From CALSMU01 sp965230225 (GTDB taxonomy: Bacteria > Bacteroidota > Bacteroidia > Flavobacteriales_D > Parvicellaceae): a stretch of 64,000 nucleotides of DNA. The notes beneath the pieces were generated by a model. That model saw only the letters and a list, made by a program, of their open reading frames with translations. It ran no database searches and had not been told where the DNA came from. Position numbers and translations under genes: made by a program. The stretch spans positions 868,001-932,000 of the forward strand of contig CBDDKM010000010.1 of NCBI GenBank assembly GCA_965230225.1. Reading direction: 5' to 3'. Positions 42,891 to 51,530 of the stretch are shown here, one piece after another; the first letter of the stretch is position 1; the number at the start of each line of letters is the position of its first letter.

Positions 42891-42908
42891 TCCCGATAGC
42901 TATCGGGA
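42891..42908. repeat. 18-bp perfect palindrome, copy 2
   Basis: Exact second copy of TCCCGATAGCTATCGGGA, 259 bp from the first, on the other side of tRNA-Phe. Confidence 0.7.
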
Positions 42909-42941
42909 TGCTCAATACTTCCAGACTTTTATGCATAAAAA

Positions 42942-42964
42942 AAGCATCTCAATTGGAGATGCTT
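42942..42964 (-). terminator. Terminator behind a possible 38-codon gene
   Basis: AAGCATCTC and GAGATGCTT form a perfect 9-bp stem with a 5-nt loop; seven A on the plus strand give the T-run on the minus strand. It lies 26 bp behind the stop of the small frame at 42991-43107, the only candidate gene upstream of it, which supports that frame being transcribed. Confidence 0.75.
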
Positions 42965-42990
42965 AAACAAATTATACAGTAACTTCAGTA

Positions 42991-43107
42991 CTATAACTTC
43001 AAAACATTCTCCATAGAATCAACACGCGGTTGCAGGCGATAAAAATGCAACAGGAAATAACACGGTTGAAGTGGTTGAGTAACGTTATGTAATTGTACTA
43101 AATTCAT
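42991..43107 (-). CDS. Possible small protein, 38 codons
   Basis: ATG at 43107, TAG at 42991. The peptide begins MNLVQLHNVTQPLQPCYFLL and ends ENVLKL; it has one Cys and no clear membrane segment or family. Supporting signs: a good minus-strand terminator right behind it, and TACTTTG-type -7 sequence upstream near 43140. Against it: very short, no homologue I can name. It could equally be a small RNA with this hairpin as its 3' end. Confidence 0.3.
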   Translation of the reverse strand: MNLVQLHNVTQPLQPCYFLLHFYRLQPRVDSMENVLKL

Positions 43108-43234
43108 TTTCTTAAGTATTAGGTTTTATTTGATGACACAAAGTAAAATAGGGTGTGCGCATTCTTTTTGCGCAGAATAAAAAAAGATTTATTTTTTTAC
43201 GTCTTGGCTATTTCTAAGTAAATTAACTGTCCGA

Positions 43235-44008
43235 ATGAAACAAAGGACCATTAATATAAACACACTTAAATCCGGGCATTTTTCGGAGTACTTAAGTTCA
43301 GCTCGAATTTATGAACTGGAAGATGAAACTTCTTTGTTCCTTAACCCAGAGGGTCATATTGAGATGATCTTTCAATTAGACGGGGATTTTGAACAAAAAT
43401 CAACTTCAAGTTCCGAATGGAAAACCCGTCCAACTAATTTCATTGGAGGGCTTCATTCTAAATCATTTCATATTCGTGCCTCAAATGGAAAAGGGCGGTT
43501 GCTAAGCATTTGTTTTAAGCCTCACAAAGCACGACATTTCATTCCGGATCGACTGAACCTTTACAAAAATCAAATAGTAGAGTTTGATGCTATTGGAATG
43601 GAAATCGGACGAATTGAAGAAACAGCTTCCAATAACAAACTAATACAGGGAATAGAACAAGGTCTATCCAACTGGTACTTACCAAAACAATCTACAATTA
43701 TCTCCCATGCACTGGAGCTCATGGAATCTCACTGCGGTTTTATAGCTATTGAAAAGATAACTGAAAAGCTAAATATTAGTAACTCACATTTTAGATTGCG
43801 TTTTAATGAAGAAGTAGGAATGAGTCCTAAAGAATACAGTAAAATTCTTCGAATCAAGTACATTACCAAACTAATGTCAGCTAACCCTGAGTTAAAACTA
43901 ACCCAACTTGCCCACAGCCTTAATTATTTTGACCAGGCACATTTTAATCATGATTTCAAATCGGTAACCGGATTAAGCCCCGGGCAATATCGATCTTCTT
44001 TGAAATAA
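43235..44008 (+). CDS. AraC family transcriptional regulator
   Basis: 257 residues. The N-terminal about 150 residues are a beta-rich sensor of the DUF6597 type (LFLNPEGHIEMIFQLDGDFE, FIGGLHSKSFHIRASNGKGRLLSICFKP), and the C-terminal about 100 residues hold the two AraC helix-turn-helix motifs (AIEKITEKLNISNSHFRLRFNEEVGMSPKEYSKILR; LTQLAHSLNYFDQAHFNHDFKSVTGLSPGQYR). A TGCGCA pair (43156-43174) lies about 60 bp upstream and could be its own site. The exported DUF1579-like gene and a DUF4199 gene follow on the same strand and are candidate targets. Confidence 0.9.
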   Translation: MKQRTININTLKSGHFSEYLSSARIYELEDETSLFLNPEGHIEMIFQLDGDFEQKSTSSSEWKTRPTNFIGGLHSKSFHIRASNGKGRLLSICFKPHKARHFIPDRLNLYKNQIVEFDAIGMEIGRIEETASNNKLIQGIEQGLSNWYLPKQSTIISHALELMESHCGFIAIEKITEKLNISNSHFRLRFNEEVGMSPKEYSKILRIKYITKLMSANPELKLTQLAHSLNYFDQAHFNHDFKSVTGLSPGQYRSSLK

Positions 44009-44068
44009 GCGTTTTTTACAATTTTATTTCTGTACTAATGTTGATTTTTGGCAAAAATAAGATTCAAT

Positions 44069-44584
44069 ATGCGTGTCATTTTAACATTTCTTCTTTTGGG
44101 TTTTTCACTATCCATTTCTGCTCAAAACACCAACCAATGCAATTGTTGCAAAGAGCCATACCGACAATTTGATTTCTGGATTGGCGAGTGGGAGGTTAAA
44201 GATTCATCAGGGAAACTACTGGGGTATAATTCGATAAAACTGGAGGAAGATAGTTGCACCTTACGTGAAAACTGGACAGGAGCAACCGGAGGAACAGGAA
44301 CCAGCTTGAGCTTTTACATTAGATCTAAAGAAAGCTGGCATCAAACATGGGTAGATAAGTTTGGAGGTTCGATCTTAATGGACGGCAAATGGGAAAATGG
44401 AAGTATGGTCCTATATACAGAGAAAGTTACGTCTGGAAATGATGAAAAGTATATACAGAACAGAACATCCTGGACACCCCTACCCGACGGAAAAGTTCAT
44501 CATGTTTGGAAACGAACCAAAGATGGTGGCAAAAGTTGGATTATCGTATTCGATGGATATTACCATAAGAAAAACAAGAAATGA
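44069..44584 (+). CDS. Exported DUF1579-like protein
   Basis: 171 residues from ATG at 44069; a TTG start at 44048 is possible but would put seven charged residues before the signal peptide (MRVILTFLLLGFSLSISAQ). The mature protein opens with CNCCKEPYRQFDFWIGEWEVKD, a pattern of the DUF1579/lipocalin-like FWxGxW family, and continues with beta strands rich in Trp. The family role is not known. It overlaps the DUF4199 gene by 4 bp (ATGA), so they are translated together. Confidence 0.8.
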   Translation: MRVILTFLLLGFSLSISAQNTNQCNCCKEPYRQFDFWIGEWEVKDSSGKLLGYNSIKLEEDSCTLRENWTGATGGTGTSLSFYIRSKESWHQTWVDKFGGSILMDGKWENGSMVLYTEKVTSGNDEKYIQNRTSWTPLPDGKVHHVWKRTKDGGKSWIIVFDGYYHKKNKK

Positions 44585-45063
44585 AAACACCATTCAATCA
44601 CCCCATCCGAACAGGCATTATTACGGGGATCTTATTATGCATTTGGATCTTTATTGAGTACCTAACGGGAGTATTTTTTAATAAAACAGAATTAGGAGCT
44701 CTGTATGGATTATTATCTGAAGTAATTCTTGTTTGGGCCATTCTTCAGGTTCTCGACAATGAAAAAATGGGATTAAGATATCAGTTTAAACAGGCCATGA
44801 AAATGGTTATTGTAGCCGCAAGCATTGTATTACCATTTATGTTTATTTACATCTTTCTAATCAACACAAAGCTCTATGGCCTTACCGACCAGGTACTGGA
44901 GAATTATTCAAACTATACCCTATATGGAGTGATATTTGGAACTTTTGTAGGAGTCATATTAGAAGGATTAATTATGACCCTACTAATCATTGGAATAAAA
45001 AAAGGGATAAAGTTTCTAAGTACATTCACTCAGGAAACACATTATTTGGACCAGTCAAAATAA
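44581..45063 (+). CDS. DUF4199-like membrane protein
   Basis: 160 residues, four predicted transmembrane helices (about 10-30, 38-56, 72-92 and 117-138). The layout (small N-terminus with HPIRTGIITGILLCIW, helix-rich, basic C-terminus) fits the DUF4199 family common in Bacteroidetes. The function is unknown. It is coupled to the exported DUF1579-like gene by a 4-bp overlap and converges with the YwqK-repeat gene 9 bp away. Confidence 0.75.
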   Translation: MKTPFNHPIRTGIITGILLCIWIFIEYLTGVFFNKTELGALYGLLSEVILVWAILQVLDNEKMGLRYQFKQAMKMVIVAASIVLPFMFIYIFLINTKLYGLTDQVLENYSNYTLYGVIFGTFVGVILEGLIMTLLIIGIKKGIKFLSTFTQETHYLDQSK

Positions 45064-45072
45064 ATGATCCAG

Positions 45073-46920
45073 TTACTTAAGCACCACCCCATCTTTTAAG
45101 GATTCGGTTTTCATTAGCTCACCATTTTCATCGTAGGTTAGTCGTCTGGCTAACTGAACGGTTCTTCTTCTCGGTACACTTTCAACTAAATCTCCCTGTT
45201 CATTATACTTCTCCTTTGTCCCGTCCATCTCTACAGAAGCAGTTCCTTCATGAATCCAATGTAATCGAAGTTTTCCTGATTTTTTATCGTACTGTTTCCA
45301 CTCCTTCTTATTTCCAAAATAATCGGTCCAGGTTTCCAGAACCAACGAGTCTGGAGCAAAAAACCTTTGGGTATACACCAATTTATTCACTGTATCCACC
45401 TCTCCTACTTCTGTATTCCAGCCGTCGTAGCTTACATTCCTCAAACGAATAAATGTTCTACCGTTGAGTGTAGTATCAATGCGATGGATTTTCCCGTCTG
45501 CATTGTATTCAATTTGCTTACAAATGTAATTCGGTGAAGAATAATAAATAGCCCTATTACGAACACCTTCTCGCATTCGGTAACTACTATCCACTTCCTG
45601 TCCCATATTATAAGTTCTCGTCCAGTTACTTGGCCAATAGGATACATTAACAGAATACTTCCCATGTAACCAACCATGTTTAAAATTGACATTGTAAATG
45701 GTATCCTGAAACTTATTAATGCCCAACCATCGTCCATGTGGCAATCCAAGGTGGTCCATCTCTCCATAATGAGTCAGTTTCATTTTTTCATCTTTTGGTT
45801 CGGTATGGGTATACCTCGAAAATCCTCCAAATTTATATTGCCGAAGGCTTCCATCCGGATTAAACTCCAACATGCACTCTTTGTGCTTAACGGCTTTGAT
45901 GCTATTATCATTATACCACTCAAAATGCATGGGCTGTGTCCAGCTTAACAAGGTATCTTCCAATTGTTTATAATGCACTAATGAGTCACAATGCTGCTTT
46001 CTATAGTAACCAATATACTTTAGGTTACCGTCTTTGTCCCAGAATTCACACTTTCCATTTTTACCATCTCGATATAATTCATTTCTAGACTCCAATTTAC
46101 CAGTCTTATAGTACAGGTACTGAACTCCCGTCCATTTACTATCTTTAGTCATGTATGCACTATCGTACGGTTCTCCATTTCTATTGAAAAATGAATATTC
46201 CCTATCATAAGAGTATGTCAAGCTATCGTTCTGAAAATAATCTATTCTAACTTGTGGGTTCCCATTCCCATGGCAATGGTATTGGGTTTTAGGGTAAATT
46301 GGACGATTATTACCCCGATAAACCATTCCTAACGCTCGATGTGGAAGATTGCCTTTAGGTTCCCACTCTACCATTCTTTGTCTAAGTCTTAGTTCAGGTC
46401 GATTAAATAAATCCAGCACCAGGTTGTCTTCCAATTGATTCCAGGTTCCTATTATCCTGTTTTTCAACTTGCCATTTTCGTAGTAATTGTACAATGAGTC
46501 TACTTGCAGTTGCTCATTAAGAAAGTAGACATTCCTTCTGGTTCCGTCCTTTTCATACGTTCTTAATATTAGAGAATCCTTACTGAAGGTTTGAAATAGT
46601 TCCTTAGAGTTTCGATAGTAAATAGTAATATCGTCAACCGGAACTAAATAATGGCTTTTCCTTTTTATTGGCTTATAAAAATCTGGGTTGATAGGACGAG
46701 TACACCCATGATAGGTACGCTTATACATGTAGGTAAAATCAACCCTTTTTACTTTTCCATTAATCCAGGTATTACTGCCTCGCTCTCCGATTACATCAAA
46801 TACTTTTAACCTCAACGTTTTGCTTAATGCCACATCCCCCCATCTGGTGTCATAGATGGTATCCTGACCATAAGTACTTAATGTAGTGGATAAAACAATA
46901 AATAGAATAAGAAATCTCAC
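45073..46920 (-). CDS. Exported YwqK/MORN-repeat protein, unknown function
   Basis: 615 residues with a signal peptide (cleavage near TYGQ). Most of the protein is degenerate YwqK/MORN-variant repeats, each a short beta hairpin with a YxxGKL or NGxx core: YYENGKLKNRIIG, YYKTGKLESRNELYRDGKNG, FWDKDGNLKYIGY, GLPHGRWLGINK, EYNADGKIHRID, YDENGELMKTE. In Bacillus YwqK is the antitoxin for YwqJ, but the repeat is used for many other purposes, and no toxin is adjacent. Probably a periplasmic or surface scaffold. Related repeats occur in the gene at 48994-51438. Confidence 0.75.
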   Translation of the reverse strand: MRFLILFIVLSTTLSTYGQDTIYDTRWGDVALSKTLRLKVFDVIGERGSNTWINGKVKRVDFTYMYKRTYHGCTRPINPDFYKPIKRKSHYLVPVDDITIYYRNSKELFQTFSKDSLILRTYEKDGTRRNVYFLNEQLQVDSLYNYYENGKLKNRIIGTWNQLEDNLVLDLFNRPELRLRQRMVEWEPKGNLPHRALGMVYRGNNRPIYPKTQYHCHGNGNPQVRIDYFQNDSLTYSYDREYSFFNRNGEPYDSAYMTKDSKWTGVQYLYYKTGKLESRNELYRDGKNGKCEFWDKDGNLKYIGYYRKQHCDSLVHYKQLEDTLLSWTQPMHFEWYNDNSIKAVKHKECMLEFNPDGSLRQYKFGGFSRYTHTEPKDEKMKLTHYGEMDHLGLPHGRWLGINKFQDTIYNVNFKHGWLHGKYSVNVSYWPSNWTRTYNMGQEVDSSYRMREGVRNRAIYYSSPNYICKQIEYNADGKIHRIDTTLNGRTFIRLRNVSYDGWNTEVGEVDTVNKLVYTQRFFAPDSLVLETWTDYFGNKKEWKQYDKKSGKLRLHWIHEGTASVEMDGTKEKYNEQGDLVESVPRRRTVQLARRLTYDENGELMKTESLKDGVVLK

Positions 46921-47048
46921 AGAGGTAAGATAGTGAATGTTTTAGACCTATTTTTCCTCAATGAGGGAACGGTGCAGTTTTATATCACAATCAACCAATA
47001 AAAACATTAACTTGTGATTTCATATTCAAAGATGACGACCAAACTTCT

Positions 47049-47339
47049 ATGAACCCGAAAATTCTTGGTGTAATACTAACAATTGTAGGGGCAGGAATGA
47101 TTATCATTAATGCTCCCTTAAAACCTTTTGACAGTGACTTTGAAGGGCCATTGGTAATTGTTTTTGAATTTGCCGGCCCCTTAGTATTTACTATAGGCGC
47201 TACTGTTTTTGGATACCAGCTTAGAACCTACATCAAGAAAAAAGAATGGCCTGAAATGCTTCCTCAAAAACTGTTGGTTGCTTCAATTATTGTAGGGTTA
47301 GTCGTATCAGTTGTTTACTTTATTATTCGGTTGATATGA
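47049..47339 (+). CDS. Small membrane protein, unknown
   Basis: 96 residues with three predicted transmembrane helices (about 5-22, 33-55 and 75-95). No family recognised. Its stop overlaps the start of the WG-repeat gene by 4 bp (ATGA), which suggests translational coupling and a shared envelope role. Confidence 0.7.
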   Translation: MNPKILGVILTIVGAGMIIINAPLKPFDSDFEGPLVIVFEFAGPLVFTIGATVFGYQLRTYIKKKEWPEMLPQKLLVASIIVGLVVSVVYFIIRLI

Positions 47340-48913
47340 GATTAAGAATCAATAAAATGGCCAAAGGCATTCTTATTATGGTATTTTTTCTTTGTACAGG
47401 GAACGGCTTTGCTCAAGAGAAAGATTCTATAAAAATTGATCATGATCCTTATGGAGGTTGGCAAACGGACGAGTATCATGCGATCACATGTAAAAATTCT
47501 CGTGGGTATGATATTTGGGGAATAGCTAATAACGATAATTCTGTAGTAGTCGATTGCAAGTACTACGACATGGAAGGATGGAAGGGGAACCTAATTGTTA
47601 GAGATACCAATGGGTTGTACGGAATAATTGCCAAAAATGGCTCAAAAATCCTGGCCTGCAAATACGATAAAATTAGTAAATATTACCCAAGGTCTGTTGT
47701 CAAGGGTGATAAATATGGCCTAATCTCGGCAGAAGGAAAATTAGTGACAAGGGTAAAATACGACTTCATAACCGACGCAGGAAATACGGATTTAATCCTG
47801 GCCCATAAAGGAGGAAAGGCCGGTCTATTAAACTATAAAGGAAAAGTAAAAATTCCATTCAAATTTGACGCATTTGGGTATTTCAATGAAGGTGGATATG
47901 CCGTAGCCGGTAGAAATAAAAAACTTGGATTTATTAATGAAAAGGGGAAGTTTATTATCCAACCACAATACAAGGAAGCACATAATTTTTCCAGAGGGAA
48001 AAACCCGATTGCCATGGTTAGTAAAGATGGAGAAAAGTTTGGTTTCATCAACCCAAAGGGCGAAGTAGTTATCCCTTTTAAATACGATAATCCAAGAAGG
48101 TTTTCGGACGAGGTAGTTTTTCAGGGAAACAGTATGTTTATTTCCAAAGAAGGGAAAAAAATAATTCTTCGTAGGGATGGGTCTGAGATTCCGATAGAAG
48201 CTGACTCTATTACCTATTTAAGCTCGCGACAAAAAATTCAAGTATTACAATTGCAGTTAGGCAACAAATATGGAGTGATTAATAGTAATGGTAGAGTACT
48301 GGTTCCTACCATCTGCGAACTTACTCCAAAAAGGATTGGTATGTGGTCGGGATTTGCTGACTCTACTTTATATGTTTTGAGGAGGAAGTTTGAAGTTTTT
48401 ACCTACAAATACGACGGCTTTAAAACCAGGGGTGAAAAACATTCCCAATACGTAAAGCGTGATGCAACTCCCCAGTTATACATAGAATCTGACGATGAAG
48501 ATGACTTATTTTTCAAACTAAAATGTCGCTGCAATGGGGTTTATTATTACGGAATTGAGGATGGCGATTATAATACCCTGGTGGATTGTATCTACGATTA
48601 TGTGGCTAAGTTTGATAACCATTTGGTTTTGGTTAGGTACAATGAATTCACCGGATTGATCAAACCTAAAGGAGATATTATTATTCCGATTGAATACGAC
48701 AAAATAAAGTCTATTTGGGCAAAACAAAAACAATTTATCATTGCCACTAAAGGAAACCAACAAATGGTTTACAGCAAAAATGGAGAACCACTAACTCCCC
48801 TTTGCGAAGTAGTAGAAATACAAGACTCTGGCATTAAATGGATAGGAACTAACGAAGGGGTAACTTATACCATTTCTACTGATGGTGAATTGAGTAAGAA
48901 AGAGGGAAATTAG
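47336..48913 (+). CDS. WG-repeat (KWG-type) exported protein
   Basis: 525 residues. Either the ATG at 47336, which overlaps the previous gene, or the ATG at 47357 directly before the signal peptide (MAKGILIMVFFLCTG, ending near FAQ) may be used. At least eight WG-type repeats with the pattern YGLI...GKLV...YD or LGFINEKGKFIIQPQYKEA and FGFINPKGEVVIPFKYDN. WG repeats build beta-propeller-like or solenoid scaffolds of unknown binding function. It lies between a small membrane protein (4-bp overlap) and the YwqK-TonB gene 80 bp downstream. Confidence 0.85.
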   Translation: MRLRINKMAKGILIMVFFLCTGNGFAQEKDSIKIDHDPYGGWQTDEYHAITCKNSRGYDIWGIANNDNSVVVDCKYYDMEGWKGNLIVRDTNGLYGIIAKNGSKILACKYDKISKYYPRSVVKGDKYGLISAEGKLVTRVKYDFITDAGNTDLILAHKGGKAGLLNYKGKVKIPFKFDAFGYFNEGGYAVAGRNKKLGFINEKGKFIIQPQYKEAHNFSRGKNPIAMVSKDGEKFGFINPKGEVVIPFKYDNPRRFSDEVVFQGNSMFISKEGKKIILRRDGSEIPIEADSITYLSSRQKIQVLQLQLGNKYGVINSNGRVLVPTICELTPKRIGMWSGFADSTLYVLRRKFEVFTYKYDGFKTRGEKHSQYVKRDATPQLYIESDDEDDLFFKLKCRCNGVYYYGIEDGDYNTLVDCIYDYVAKFDNHLVLVRYNEFTGLIKPKGDIIIPIEYDKIKSIWAKQKQFIIATKGNQQMVYSKNGEPLTPLCEVVEIQDSGIKWIGTNEGVTYTISTDGELSKKEGN

Positions 48914-48993
48914 CAACCCTTTATCTCCAACCTGTTATTGTTTTGTTAAATAACAATTCCAGAAATCCATTCTCCATAACTTAGTGGAGTGTC

Positions 48994-51438
48994 ATGAAAA
49001 CGGTCTGCTTCATACTTGGATTACTAATTGTCAATTGTCTTTGGGCACAAGGTAAGATTCCTAAAAATCGCCAGTACGAATATTCCACTAAAACCATTGA
49101 TTACTACTTCTACCTCAACAGTGAGACTAAGCAATCCATCAGTTGGGGTAATATATATGGCCATGAAAGATGCTATGCCCATGTGATAAACAACAGTGGA
49201 GATTCTCTTCTCATTCAACGGGTAGGAAGCAGAAACGACCCGCTTCACTGGTTTTTAGATGGTACAAGTCGACGTGATTTGATTTTACCAAATGACACCA
49301 TCCATTTGCGTGCAAAGTGGGCACGAAGACACGGTCCAATTACAAGATCTATTACCTTACAATACAGAAGTAGTTCTAATTTGAGCATACAGCATTTTTC
49401 AGTTACTACCAGAGGCATGTTCATCGACTCGAACGAAATTAAAAGACAACAAGCAAGGAAGGTAGAGAAAGAAAAACAAGAGCAAAAAGAATTTCTAAAA
49501 GATCATTTCGAAAATGGACAAATAAGGCAAGTCATCAATAAGAACCCCAAACACGATTCTATTCCCGTTAAAACTACCTATTACCCAAGCGGTATCGTTC
49601 GTTTAAAAGAGTACAGAAGAACAGGAATTGTTAAAGAAGCCTTTGATAAAACCGGCTATTTAAGAAACACTTGGGACGATAAGGGGATTCGAACAGAATA
49701 CTACCCCAATGGAAATCCTAAATTTAAAAGTGGAAAGGACCGTTATTCTGCGGAAGATCCCTACCTCACTTTTTACTACGAAAACGGATGTCTCCAAAAA
49801 GAAGTCTTTCTTAATGAATCCATCATAAAAAGATACGATTCTTTGAACTGCAACCAGTTATTACTTAAAACTGTTAAGGACAGTACCATATACCACAATA
49901 CCATTGCCTACTATGCCGATGGTAAAATAGCTCGAATCAAATATTTGTCATCAATTGGAGGCAGACATTATGCAGAGCACGTAGGAACATTTAATGGTTA
50001 TAGGCTCACTGATGGATTTGTCAACTACTACTCCGGGTACAATAAACTACTATTCTCCAGTCAAATTATTGCCGGCAAACGAGATGCGGTACTCAGTAAA
50101 CAAGAAAAACAGGGAGATCAAATTAATCTGATTGATGAAGCAGGACGCAGAACTGGGTTGTGGATTATGCAAAAATCAAACGACACGGTTCCCATATCCA
50201 TTTCCTCTAACCTACAAAAGCCCATAAGCGATTTTCGCAACATTGCTTGGCGAAATTACATTTACGACAAAGGAGATACATTGTCTTTGGTCTATTTTCA
50301 TGATTATGGAGGTATAAGTGGTTACAGCTATATACGAGACCGAGAAAAGCGAATTCAACGAGGTGATGAAATTGGAATGCAATACTACCAAAACGGCTAC
50401 TTGAAAACGAAATCATACGAGCTAAAGAATGGTGTACACGTTATTATCAATTATTCTGAAACCGAAGAAAACAAAATCACCGATGGAAGGAAATCATACT
50501 ACAACATTTATAGCAAACTTATTTACGATAACAACAAACTAGTAGAAATTAAGAGTGAATACCGCTTGCCGAAACTTGACATAGATGATAGCTACAGCAG
50601 ATCACCTAAGAAACTGAAAGATGGCATGTCGGTAGAGAAAAAAGGGAAGTTTAAGCGTTTTGAGCTGTACAATGGATTTATTCGTTACTACGATAAACAC
50701 AAAAACTTAACTCGAACAGAAAAGGTCGTTAACGGTGTTATTCAAGGGAACCCTCGAGTTAATCTTCGTGAGAAGAAATTGTTTGATGCTGCCATCCGAA
50801 ACGATTTAAACATGAATCATTGGGTGGAACAACGTGAGCTCAACGGATTGACTTCTATATCGATACGATTGACCGAAGAGGAGGTCAAGGCGTTTAACTG
50901 GGCTGAACTTTCGCATTTTAAAAATCTGGAAGTATTAAATTGTAATCAGCGAAGTTATCGAGTGAGTGCCTATAAAGATTATTCTGCACTAAAATCTGCC
51001 GTAATCAACAAAGCTGGAGCAAAAGTAACCCCCAAACCACATCGTTATTCATGGGAACCACCTGAGCCGGATTTTGATTTTGAGGAAGTCGTTCCTGAAA
51101 TCATCCCACCTAAGCCCATAGTAGGAAAAATAGTAGAGTTCCCTGATATTGCTGCTAAATTTCCAGGAGGGCAAGTAGCACTACAGAAATGGCTTCAAGA
51201 GAACATAATCCGACCAAAGGTGGATACAGATGGAAGGCAATATCGTGTATTTGTTGAGTTTATAGTACTTCGTGATGGAAGTATAATCAACGTTAAAGTG
51301 ATCAAAGGTGTTCAATTAGAATTTGACAGGGAAGCGAAACGCGTGGTTGGTGCCATGCCTAACTGGGAGCCAGCCATTTCTCAGGGAGAAATTTGTAATA
51401 GTAGAGTACGCTTACCGATAAGCTTTGGTTTAGAATAA
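48994..51438 (+). CDS. Exported YwqK-repeat protein with C-terminal TonB domain
   Basis: 814 residues. Signal peptide (cleavage near LWAQ), a beta domain (about 20-150: DYYFYLNSETKQSISWGNIYGHERCYAHVINNSGDSLLI, like DUF1573-type Ig domains), a charged linker, then YwqK/MORN repeats (about 165-590: YYPSGIVRLKEY, EYYPNGNPKF, YYENGCLQKE, YYADGKIARI, YYQNGYLKTKSY). The last about 100 residues (from PDIAAKFPGGQVALQKWL) are a TonB C-terminal-type domain: VFVEFIVLRDGSIINVKVIKG and AKRVVGAMPNWEPAI. This domain normally contacts the TonB box of receptors, but without the inner-membrane anchor it is unlikely to transmit energy. Unit of exported repeat proteins on the same strand. Confidence 0.82.
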   Translation: MKTVCFILGLLIVNCLWAQGKIPKNRQYEYSTKTIDYYFYLNSETKQSISWGNIYGHERCYAHVINNSGDSLLIQRVGSRNDPLHWFLDGTSRRDLILPNDTIHLRAKWARRHGPITRSITLQYRSSSNLSIQHFSVTTRGMFIDSNEIKRQQARKVEKEKQEQKEFLKDHFENGQIRQVINKNPKHDSIPVKTTYYPSGIVRLKEYRRTGIVKEAFDKTGYLRNTWDDKGIRTEYYPNGNPKFKSGKDRYSAEDPYLTFYYENGCLQKEVFLNESIIKRYDSLNCNQLLLKTVKDSTIYHNTIAYYADGKIARIKYLSSIGGRHYAEHVGTFNGYRLTDGFVNYYSGYNKLLFSSQIIAGKRDAVLSKQEKQGDQINLIDEAGRRTGLWIMQKSNDTVPISISSNLQKPISDFRNIAWRNYIYDKGDTLSLVYFHDYGGISGYSYIRDREKRIQRGDEIGMQYYQNGYLKTKSYELKNGVHVIINYSETEENKITDGRKSYYNIYSKLIYDNNKLVEIKSEYRLPKLDIDDSYSRSPKKLKDGMSVEKKGKFKRFELYNGFIRYYDKHKNLTRTEKVVNGVIQGNPRVNLREKKLFDAAIRNDLNMNHWVEQRELNGLTSISIRLTEEEVKAFNWAELSHFKNLEVLNCNQRSYRVSAYKDYSALKSAVINKAGAKVTPKPHRYSWEPPEPDFDFEEVVPEIIPPKPIVGKIVEFPDIAAKFPGGQVALQKWLQENIIRPKVDTDGRQYRVFVEFIVLRDGSIINVKVIKGVQLEFDREAKRVVGAMPNWEPAISQGEICNSRVRLPISFGLE

Positions 51439-51530
51439 AACAGTAGTTTCACTCACCGAAACAATGGCTTCACCAAGTATCATTAAACTAATCACACATT
51501 GTTTAGTAGGTTGTGTCAAAATAGATCATC

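Larger units (their letters stand above)
42810..42990. other. Intergenic stretch upstream of tRNA-Phe
   Basis: Contains an 8+6+8 inverted repeat ATGCTGAT/ATCAGCAT (42833-42854) directly upstream of tRNA-Phe, a second exact copy of the 18-bp palindrome (42891-42908) and a minus-strand terminator (42942-42964). A plus-strand frame that crosses here also crosses tRNA-Phe and is not a gene. Confidence 0.5.

Noticed and set aside
42736..42966. Plus-strand frame of 76 codons
   Set aside because: It covers tRNA-Phe in antisense and the 18-bp palindrome; not a plausible gene.
45073..46920. YwqK-type antitoxin of a toxin-antitoxin pair
   Set aside because: The protein has a signal peptide and is exported, and no YwqJ-like toxin is adjacent; the repeat is a general scaffold.
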